DNA from: JARROD01 sp037384225
GTDB taxonomy: Bacteria > Pseudomonadota > Gammaproteobacteria > Pseudomonadales > Cellvibrionaceae
DNA length: 39,761 nucleotides
Direction: 5' to 3'
Assembly: GCA_037384225.1 (NCBI GenBank)
Contig: JARROD010000020.1
Span: 1-39,761 of the forward strand
The notes under the pieces were generated by a model. That model was not told the DNA's origin and ran no database searches. It saw nothing but the letters and a program-made list of their open reading frames with translations. The first letter of the stretch is position 1; each line of letters begins with the position of its first letter. A program made the translations under genes and the position numbers. Positions 8,415 to 15,708 of the stretch are shown here, piece after piece.

Positions 8415-9212
8415 TCAAGCTGCTTTACCGGAAAAATTCAACATAGCGTCAATATACTGCTGCAATTGCATACGGTGATGGGGCTCGATACCGATAAACG
8501 CCACACTGATTTGCGTCTGGCGGTACGGTTTGCGCACGAAACGGAACGCCTTCACTGCCGCTTGACAACGAATACGAAATTCCGGATTAAATTGAAACTC
8601 ACATTGGGGTAGAACCGTATCACGTTTAAGTAAAGAGGTAATGTTACCTGCGACTGTGAGGCGCATGCCTCCAGAGGACAGATCGACGGCTGTGGCATAC
8701 CACGGGCTTCGCAGCGGCGACTGTAAGTGGACTGCCAAAGGCGGCCGATGGCTGAACGACACCCTGGGAGAGCGGCGGCGCTGGCGGTAGCAGGCCTGGA
8801 CAGGCAACCGCAATGTGTAAGTGAGAGCCCCCTGGTTGTGATTGATGCCAAGTATCGGCGAGGTAAAGCTCAGTACCTTACCCTTTTTATGGTGCCTGAT
8901 GGTTAGCTGATCTCCCGGTTGGGGGGCGTTTTCAGCCGGGAAGGGGAATAATTCGTCGAGAATAAGTAACTCGTCGATTACGTTGGCGCTGATAATAAAG
9001 CTCTGGTAGCTTTCCCCATTGCTGACCACCTCCAGCAGTTGGCGTTGCTTTTGTAGTTCAAATAGCGGTGCGCAATGCGAAATTCGCACAATAGGGGCAG
9101 GGAGCGGGGCGTCAGTTTCGTTAATAGTATCAAGGTTGTCCGCGGTTTTGCGGGCGCATCTTGTGGCTAAAAAACGAGAAAAAAGGCGCCAAATGGTGTG
9201 CCACAAAGTCAT
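8415..9212 (-). CDS. PilZ-domain protein, YcgR-like (flagellar brake type)
   Basis: A predicted c-di-GMP receptor of 265 residues. An N-terminal YcgR-like beta domain (about 45-135) precedes a PilZ domain (about 140-260). The two c-di-GMP-binding motifs are present: the Arg motif RRRSPR (145-150) and DLSSGG (177-182, D/NxSxxG). In YcgR, c-di-GMP binding slows the flagellar motor; here the target is unknown because no flagellar genes are in view. The first about 25 residues (WRLFSRFLATR) are amphipathic. It is divergent from the cyclase operon. Confidence 0.85.
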   Translation of the reverse strand: MTLWHTIWRLFSRFLATRCARKTADNLDTINETDAPLPAPIVRISHCAPLFELQKQRQLLEVVSNGESYQSFIISANVIDELLILDELFPFPAENAPQPGDQLTIRHHKKGKVLSFTSPILGINHNQGALTYTLRLPVQACYRQRRRSPRVSFSHRPPLAVHLQSPLRSPWYATAVDLSSGGMRLTVAGNITSLLKRDTVLPQCEFQFNPEFRIRCQAAVKAFRFVRKPYRQTQISVAFIGIEPHHRMQLQQYIDAMLNFSGKAA

Positions 9213-9602
9213 TGGAGTCAGGTCCTTATTGAATTATCTGAATATGGGTTACTGTTTGTTAGTGAGGACTATTAACATATTGCTTATACAGTTTTTATAC
9301 AGGGTTGCCGGTTACCCCGCTTTCGACATCATGCGTGGCGCTACTGATGGAACACTGGTAAAAGACGCAAATATTGCACCAGTATCTCACTATGGTTAAA
9401 AACGAGGGAAATTTGATTCTGGAACAGATCCGGCGGCAAGTGATTGCCGCCGGAGTGGCAATAATCGTCGTGTAAATCAATGGTTGGGTGGGTTTTGATA
9501 CGAATTGTGGATAAGATGCCGCCATTGACAGCAGCTGCCTTATTGAATGAGTTTTCGACGTATGTCACTTAGTTGTTTGAGGGTAAGGTTATTTCCAGGC
9601 AG
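9213..9602. other. Divergent intergenic region with perfect hairpin
   Basis: A 390-bp stretch between the PilZ and cyclase starts. It contains a perfect 10-bp inverted repeat CCGGCGGCAA/TTGCCGCCGG around the GNRA-type tetraloop GTGA (9430-9453), not followed by a T-run. No convincing small gene was seen. A 51-codon frame from about 9247 lacks recognisable features. Confidence 0.5.
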
Positions 9603-11144
9603 ATGAATTCTATGCTGGAGCCTCGTTCGGGGTTTCTGTTGGGTAAACTGGGCAAACACTTCCGCGGTTTGGGGCGCAGACTGAGCCGACTGGTGTTGAG
9701 AAGGCGCATCCCCTTGGCCTATAAAATGGCACTTGCCTTTTCTCTGGTGATTATCCTGGGAATGGGGGTTCTGGGATGGGCAGTGATACAGTTGCAGGAC
9801 CAGTTAATGCGCAAGCAAATGAACGAGTTTGGCGTCACTATTGCTAGTCAATACGCCGCCGGAGCCACCGATTTTGTTTTTACCGACAAGCAGTTTGAAA
9901 TACAGGTGCTCACCGCCAAGCTGGTCAATGACTCTCTGGTGGAGGGGGCGGCGCTGTTTGAAAATGACGGAGACAGTCTTATTCAGCAGGGCGAGGTACC
10001 CTTGCCGTCACTGGAGGTGATACTTCGTGAGGGGCGAACGATCGACGATCAGTTTCGACTCTGGGAGTGGTGGGGCGTGACGGGTGAACAACGGCGTGCG
10101 CTGGCTTCTTTTTTGGCGCCGGTAAGCTTCAAGGAGGTAACCGCGGGGTATGCACTGGTTACCGTTTCGCAGTCAAATATCAATCGCAGTTTTCAGAGGA
10201 CTCTGAGAACCATTCTGGCGGCGACGGCCCTTATGATGGCCATTGCGATACTGATGGCTTATTGGATGAGCCGGCGTATGGCCCGGCCCATCGAGCGTAT
10301 TGTGGAAGCGACCGATGCGCTGGGGCGGGGCGATTTTCAAGTTCGGATTAACGATCAGCGTAACGACGAACTGGGTCGCCTCAACGAGGCGGTCAACCGC
10401 ATGGCCAAAAATATGCAGGAAAAAAACCAGGTCGAGGGTGTATTGACCCGGCTGGTGTCCAACGAGGTCGCCGAGGAAATGCTCAGTGATCCCGCCGTGG
10501 TGGATCTCGGCAGCGAAAGGGTGGTGGCTTCGGTGCTGTTTGTGGATATTGTCGGTTTTACCTCCAAGGCTGAAAAGCTGGAGCCGGAAGCCGTGGTTGA
10601 GATGCTGAATGAATACTTCTCCCACTTCACCCAGTGTTCACATCTGTTTTTCGGTGCGGTGGACAAATTTATCGGTGATTGCGCTATGGTGATTTTTGGT
10701 GTGCCCCGGGCCAATCCCAACCACCGTTTTAACGCCATTGCCTGTGCCGTTGTGATAATGCGTTTGCTGGAGCGCTTGAACCTGCAACGCCAGCGCGAGG
10801 GTAAGGAGTCAGTGGAAGTACGTATAGGGATAAACACGGGAGAAATGATGGCCGGAATGATTGGCGCTCGTGAACGAATGGAATATACGGTTGTGGGAGA
10901 CGCGGTGAACCTCGCTTCCCGCATCAGTGCGTTGGCCGGACCGGGTGAAATTGTCGTTGGTGAAGAAGTACTACATCAGCCAAACCTGAAAGACAGAGTC
11001 ACTGCAGAGCCATTTCGCCAGGTTAAGGTTAAGGGCAAGTCTGTCATGGTGTCTACATACCGTATTGTGACCGTCGCCGCCAAATACCAATCCATAATGG
11101 ATAATATGATCGATGATATTTTAAACGCTGGAGCATACCGATGA
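9603..11144 (+). CDS. Membrane class III adenylate/guanylate cyclase with HAMP domain
   Basis: Predicted to make cAMP or cGMP at the inner membrane. Counting from ATG 9603 (513 residues), a basic N-terminus is followed by TM1 (about 41-65), a periplasmic sensor region (about 66-198), TM2 (about 201-222), HAMP (about 223-275) and a C-terminal class III catalytic domain (about 300-490). Both metal-binding Asp are present (FVDIVGF, Asp315; DKFIGD, Asp359), as is YTVVGDAVNLASR with the transition-state Asn/Arg. Lys in DKFIGD and Asp in VVGDAV favour adenine, so ATP is the likelier substrate. A TTG at 9573 is an alternative start. Its stop overlaps the next start by 4 bp. Confidence 0.9.
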   Translation: MNSMLEPRSGFLLGKLGKHFRGLGRRLSRLVLRRRIPLAYKMALAFSLVIILGMGVLGWAVIQLQDQLMRKQMNEFGVTIASQYAAGATDFVFTDKQFEIQVLTAKLVNDSLVEGAALFENDGDSLIQQGEVPLPSLEVILREGRTIDDQFRLWEWWGVTGEQRRALASFLAPVSFKEVTAGYALVTVSQSNINRSFQRTLRTILAATALMMAIAILMAYWMSRRMARPIERIVEATDALGRGDFQVRINDQRNDELGRLNEAVNRMAKNMQEKNQVEGVLTRLVSNEVAEEMLSDPAVVDLGSERVVASVLFVDIVGFTSKAEKLEPEAVVEMLNEYFSHFTQCSHLFFGAVDKFIGDCAMVIFGVPRANPNHRFNAIACAVVIMRLLERLNLQRQREGKESVEVRIGINTGEMMAGMIGARERMEYTVVGDAVNLASRISALAGPGEIVVGEEVLHQPNLKDRVTAEPFRQVKVKGKSVMVSTYRIVTVAAKYQSIMDNMIDDILNAGAYR

Positions 11145-12319
11145 ACTTGCTTGCCAGAATCTTTATCTTTTCTAACATAATGGCGGCGGTGGTAAGCTGT
11201 AGCCATTTACCCCAGGGGGTCGACAGGGTTGCACTGGTGGACCAGTTGGTTAAGCAGCACGAGTTTATGGAAGCGAAAAAATTGCTTACTGAACTCGATA
11301 CCCAAGATCCGCAATACACGGCCCTGGCCAATCGGCGGCGAGCTCTGCGACCGTTAATAGAGCGCTTTGAGGAAAAGTGCGTCGAGCAGTCGCGAGAACT
11401 GCGCCAGGATGAATATTGGGTGGAAGCGCTGCAGGTACTCGACAGCGGCCTGAAAAAGGTGCCTAACAGCAAAACCCTGACGGTTGCCAGAGAGAAGCTT
11501 CTCGGCGAACGGCAAATGTATATCGACAATATCGATCGCCAGATGAAGCTGATCGAGGGAAAGATATTACCGACACAAACCGCGTTGTTGCAAAAGCGCA
11601 CGGAAATGCAGCCGGAGAACCTTTTGTACCGTTGGGAGCTCTACCGCCACCAGCGCAAGGCCAGCGCCATCGTTCGGGATATGATCGACTGTGCCGAACA
11701 AGCGCAACAGCAGGGTAACTTCGAGCTTTCCGCCGATTGCTTGAATGTGGCGGAAACCATGGCCGATAGTTCCCGCGTTCCCGTGCTGGCGAAACTCAAG
11801 GAAAAGCAAGTTGAAGCGGAGACCATTGCCCGCAACGAAGAGAAAGCAAAGCGAGTCGCCGAGGAAGTCGCTGCGGCGAAAAAAGCTCAACAGATCGCCA
11901 GAGCGAAACGCAATCTCAAAGAGAAGGCCCGCCGTGAAAAAGTCAAAGCCCGCCGCCAGCTAAAACACCAGGAGAAACGGGCACTAAAGCAGTTAAAACA
12001 GGAGTACCGGGATCTAATAGCCGCCGGCTGGTGGCTCGAGGCGAGGGCGAAACTGGAAGAACTTAAAGACAAGGCACCGGTCGATGATACCGAAGTCGTC
12101 TCCTGGAGCCGGCGTCTGCAGCGGCTTATCGACAGCCGGGTGAAGATGGGTATCGAACAGGGCCAGGTTCTTTATAGCCAGGGCTTTCTGGTACAAGCCT
12201 TGAACGTATGGCGCAAGGCCCACGAATTGGCCCCGGAAAACGCTGAATTGAGCGACCACATCGCCCGGGTGGAACGTTTTCTCAATAACCTGGACCGCCT
12301 GCACGCTGTGGAAGGTTAG
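11141..12319 (+). CDS. Predicted coiled-coil/TPR-like lipoprotein
   Basis: The 392-residue product begins with a signal sequence ending in the lipobox VVSC (Cys20), so it is predicted to be a lipoprotein. A helical repeat region resembling TPRs follows (about 30-190). A strongly basic/charged coiled coil (about 225-290, rich in Lys, Arg, Glu, Ala) comes next, then a C-terminal TPR-like segment (GFLVQALNVWRKAHELAPENAEL). The start codon overlaps the cyclase stop (ATGA), so the two are translationally coupled and probably work together, perhaps as periplasmic sensor partner and cyclase. I do not recognise a named family. Confidence 0.75.
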   Translation: MNLLARIFIFSNIMAAVVSCSHLPQGVDRVALVDQLVKQHEFMEAKKLLTELDTQDPQYTALANRRRALRPLIERFEEKCVEQSRELRQDEYWVEALQVLDSGLKKVPNSKTLTVAREKLLGERQMYIDNIDRQMKLIEGKILPTQTALLQKRTEMQPENLLYRWELYRHQRKASAIVRDMIDCAEQAQQQGNFELSADCLNVAETMADSSRVPVLAKLKEKQVEAETIARNEEKAKRVAEEVAAAKKAQQIARAKRNLKEKARREKVKARRQLKHQEKRALKQLKQEYRDLIAAGWWLEARAKLEELKDKAPVDDTEVVSWSRRLQRLIDSRVKMGIEQGQVLYSQGFLVQALNVWRKAHELAPENAELSDHIARVERFLNNLDRLHAVEG

Positions 12320-12339
12320 ACCTGTCAGGATATGAGTAA

Positions 12340-13293
12340 ATGTCAGATTTGAGTTGCCCCCCTACGAACAATCATTGTCGTAAAGAGCGCCTGGAGTTCA
12401 ATAAACTGCAAAAGCGCCTGCGCAGAAATACAGGCATGGCGATCAAGGACTTCAATATGATTGAAGAGGGCGATCGGGTCATGGTGTGTCTCTCAGGTGG
12501 TGCCGACAGCTACACTATGCTGAACATCCTGATGAACCTGCAAAAGAGCGCCCCGGTCAATTTTGAGTTGGTGGCGGTGAATCTCGACCAGAAACAGCCG
12601 GGATTCCCCGAACACGTTTTACCGGAATATCTGAACCGGCTCGGCATCGAGTACTACATCATCAACCGCGATACCTATTCCATTGTAAAATCCAAGATAC
12701 CGGAAGGAAAGACCACCTGCGGACTGTGTTCGCGGCTTAGGCGCGGAACCCTCTACTCTTTTGCTGAAGACATTGGCGCCACCAAGATCGCTCTCGGCCA
12801 CCACAAAGACGATATCGTTGAAACCCTGTTTCTGAACATGTTCTACGGCTCGAGATTGTCGGCGATGCCACCGAAACTGCTGGCCGACGACAAGCGCAAT
12901 ATTGTGATCCGGCCCCTGGCCTATTGCCGGGAAAAGGATATCAAGCGCTATGCCTCCCGACTGGAATTTCCCATCATTCCCTGCAACCTCTGCGGCTCCC
13001 AGGAAAATTTGCAGCGGCAAAATATCAAGGCTATGTTGATGGCGTGGGAGAAGGTTCATCCAGCGCGGGTAGAGTCCATTTTTGCCGCGGTGCAAAATGT
13101 GGCCCCGTCGCAACTGGCGGACACCGGGTTGTTCGATTTCTGTCACCTGCAAATTGATCGCAGCGGTGAGAAAGCACCTTATGAGTTCGATGCTCAGCAG
13201 ACTGTGTTTGCCGGCAATCATTCCTCTGAAAACGTTGCCTCCGGAAACAAGACTCCTGAGCCAGGTGTGGTGCAGGTGTTGCAGCTAAAATAG
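12340..13293 (+). CDS. ttcA: tRNA 2-thiocytidine(32) synthetase TtcA
   Basis: TtcA adenylates and thiolates C32 of certain tRNAs using ATP and a [4Fe-4S] cluster. The 317-residue product (E. coli 311) carries the PP-loop SGGADS (52-57; E. coli has Lys at the variable position) and the cluster cysteines Cys127, Cys130 (CGLC) and Cys218 (PCNLC). GHHKDD (153-158) is also conserved. The C-terminal approximately 50 residues are poorly conserved. It lies about 20 nt after the lipoprotein gene and may be read through from it. Confidence 0.95.
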   Translation: MSDLSCPPTNNHCRKERLEFNKLQKRLRRNTGMAIKDFNMIEEGDRVMVCLSGGADSYTMLNILMNLQKSAPVNFELVAVNLDQKQPGFPEHVLPEYLNRLGIEYYIINRDTYSIVKSKIPEGKTTCGLCSRLRRGTLYSFAEDIGATKIALGHHKDDIVETLFLNMFYGSRLSAMPPKLLADDKRNIVIRPLAYCREKDIKRYASRLEFPIIPCNLCGSQENLQRQNIKAMLMAWEKVHPARVESIFAAVQNVAPSQLADTGLFDFCHLQIDRSGEKAPYEFDAQQTVFAGNHSSENVASGNKTPEPGVVQVLQLK

Positions 13294-13558
13294 AACCCGA
13301 AAAGAGAATTCGCTGGACCGTTTTACGACCCACTGTCACCACAGCTGTGCAACGAGACAGTTCCGTGTCGGTTTGCGTCGTGTATAATTTTCTCATCACT
13401 GCTAACATACATCTTTCTGCTATTGTTCGGCGTGGAATGAACTCCGCACTCAAAGGCGATAAGCGGTGCGACCAATCTGAACGTTAAACCGAAACAGCGA
13501 CGGCTTATAAAAAAATAACATCACCATAAAGCCAAACGCGATAAGTTAGAGAAATGCG

Positions 13559-14050
13559 ATGAAAAACAACAATCAATGGAACCGTGAGCGCCTTCTCGAA
13601 CTGATTCACCCCCTTGTCGATCAGCCTGGAGCCCTGTTACCCGTACTCCACACGGTTCAGAATGCCGTAGGCTATATTTCGGCGCACAGTGTTGAAGTTA
13701 TTGCTGACGCCCTCAACCTGTCCCGCGCCGAGGTACATGGCGTGGTGAGCTTTTACCCCCTGTTTCGCACTGCCTCACCGGGCCGGCATATTGTGCAGAT
13801 TTGTCGTGCCGAAGCTTGCCAGGCACTGGGCAGCCGGCAGTTGGAAGCCCATGCCAAGCGGCGTCTGAACATTGATTATCACCAGACAACGGCGGATGGA
13901 GAGATTACGCTCGAACCTGTCTATTGCCTCGGCAACTGCGCCTGTTCACCTTCGGTTCGAGTGGGGGACGACATTCATGGGCGGGTCGACAGCGATAAAC
14001 TTGATACCTTGCTCGATAGGCTGACAACTGTGGCAGTGGAGGTGCGCTGA
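13559..14050 (+). CDS. fdsG: NAD-dependent formate dehydrogenase gamma subunit (NuoE-like)
   Basis: The small electron-transfer subunit of the soluble molybdenum formate dehydrogenase. The 163-residue product has a thioredoxin-like [2Fe-2S] domain. Cluster ligands are Cys82 and Cys87 (CRAEAC) and Cys123 and Cys127 (CLGNC), the NuoE pattern. The N-terminal half is helical. The gene begins a tight operon: its stop overlaps the start of fdsB. The approximately 265-bp gap upstream should hold the operon promoter, but no clear -35/-10 pair was identified. Confidence 0.92.
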   Translation: MKNNNQWNRERLLELIHPLVDQPGALLPVLHTVQNAVGYISAHSVEVIADALNLSRAEVHGVVSFYPLFRTASPGRHIVQICRAEACQALGSRQLEAHAKRRLNIDYHQTTADGEITLEPVYCLGNCACSPSVRVGDDIHGRVDSDKLDTLLDRLTTVAVEVR

Positions 14051-15654
14051 TGAGTAACAAAATCTTCCTCCCCTGTGACACCAGCGCGTTGGCGTTGGGG
14101 GCCGAAGCGGTAGCCGCGACGCTCGAGACCGAAGTGACCCGACGCGGAGAAACCATGACGCTGATTCGCAACGGTTCCCGTGGTCTGTTTTGGCTTGAAC
14201 CGTTGTTGGAAGTGGAAGTACAACAGCAGGGGACCAACGACTGTCAGCGCCTGGCCTTCGGGCCTGTAACCCCTGACCAGGTCGAGTCTTTACTCGAGGC
14301 CGGGCTGTTAAACCCGCAAAATTCCACAGCGCTGCGAACTCACCCTCTCTATCTGGGACCGACAGAAGAAATACCCTACCTCAAACATCAGCAGCGCCTG
14401 ACGTTTGCACGGGTTGGAGTCATTGACCCGCTTTCGATCGAGGATTTCCGTGCCGAAGGTGGATTTGCCGGGCTGGATAAGGCACTGGCGATGTCTGCGC
14501 AGGCGATAGTGGACGAAGTGAAGGGTTCCGGTCTGCGCGGTCGCGGCGGTGCGGCCTTTCCCGCCGGTATCAAATGGCAGACGGTACTGGATGCCGAGTC
14601 CGCGCAAAAATATATTGTTTGCAACGCCGACGAAGGCGATTCCGGCACTTTTTCCGATCGCATGCTAATGGAAGGCGACCCTTTCTGCCTCATTGAAGGC
14701 ATGTTGATCGCGGGCCTCGCGGTGGGTGCGACCCAGGGTTTTATCTACCTGCGCGAGGAATATCCCCAGGCACATCAAATTCTAAACACAGCGATTGCCA
14801 AAGCGAAGGCGGCGGGTTACCTCGGAGACGATATTCAGGGTAGCGGACGACGCTTTGAGCTGCAGGTTCGCCTGGGGGCCGGAGCCTATATCTGCGGCGA
14901 AGAAACCTCGCTACTGGAAAGCCTGGAAGGCAAGCGCGGACTGGTGCGGGCTAAACCGCCGCTGCCGGCGCTCAAAGGTTTATTCGGGCAGCCAACTGTC
15001 GTCAACAATGTGATAACGCTGGCTTCGGTACCCATTATTTTGGCCCGGGGCGGGGACTTTTACCACGACTACGGCCTCGGGCGTTCACGTGGGACCTTGC
15101 CGCTGCAACTGGCGGGAAATATTCGCCGGGGTGGATTGGTTGAGGTGGCGTTTGGCGTCACTTTGCGGGAACTGCTGGAAGATTTTGGCGGTGGCAGCCG
15201 CAGCGGAAGAGCTATGCGCGCCGTTCAGGTGGGGGGACCGCTGGGTGCCTATCTGCCCGAGTCGCAGTGGGATACGCCGCTGGACTATGAAGCATTCAGC
15301 GCTACTGGGGCGATGCTGGGTCACGGCGGCGTGGTTGTCTTTGATGATAGCGTGGATATGGCTGAACAGGCCCGTTACGCAATGGAGTTTTGTGTCATTG
15401 AATCCTGTGGCAAGTGCACCCCCTGCCGTATCGGTTCGATCCGCGGTGTGGAAGTGATCGATCGCATACTCCACAGTCCAGCACAGTCGCAGTTGCAGGA
15501 GGATAATATTGAATTGCTACGCGATCTTTGCGACACCATGGACAAAGGCTCTCTGTGCGCCATGGGCGGCATGACACCGATACCGGTACTCAGCGCGCTG
15601 AAAGATTTTAGAGAGGATTTTGATAAGGCTGCGGGCACACATTCCGGAACATAG
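14050..15654 (+). CDS. fdsB: NAD-dependent formate dehydrogenase beta subunit (NuoF-like)
   Basis: The diaphorase subunit, carrying FMN, the NAD site and a [4Fe-4S] cluster. Of 534 residues, an N-terminal thioredoxin-like domain (about 1-110) precedes the NuoF domain. FMN/NAD-binding motifs are GRGGAAFP (164-171), NADEGDSG (192-199) and GAGAYICGEETSLLESLEG. Cluster cysteines are in ESCGKCTPC (453, 456, 459), with a fourth in GSLCAMGG. It accepts electrons via FdsG/FdsA and reduces NAD+. Confidence 0.95.
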   Translation: MSNKIFLPCDTSALALGAEAVAATLETEVTRRGETMTLIRNGSRGLFWLEPLLEVEVQQQGTNDCQRLAFGPVTPDQVESLLEAGLLNPQNSTALRTHPLYLGPTEEIPYLKHQQRLTFARVGVIDPLSIEDFRAEGGFAGLDKALAMSAQAIVDEVKGSGLRGRGGAAFPAGIKWQTVLDAESAQKYIVCNADEGDSGTFSDRMLMEGDPFCLIEGMLIAGLAVGATQGFIYLREEYPQAHQILNTAIAKAKAAGYLGDDIQGSGRRFELQVRLGAGAYICGEETSLLESLEGKRGLVRAKPPLPALKGLFGQPTVVNNVITLASVPIILARGGDFYHDYGLGRSRGTLPLQLAGNIRRGGLVEVAFGVTLRELLEDFGGGSRSGRAMRAVQVGGPLGAYLPESQWDTPLDYEAFSATGAMLGHGGVVVFDDSVDMAEQARYAMEFCVIESCGKCTPCRIGSIRGVEVIDRILHSPAQSQLQEDNIELLRDLCDTMDKGSLCAMGGMTPIPVLSALKDFREDFDKAAGTHSGT

Positions 15655-15708
15655 ACTTATCCGAGAAAAGATTAAGGTGGCAAAAGCGCCGCCGGAGGGG
15701 CGATCGAT

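Noticed and set aside
10173..10924. Overlapping minus-strand frames opposite the cyclase
   Set aside because: They lie fully inside a clear cyclase gene and encode no recognisable motifs.
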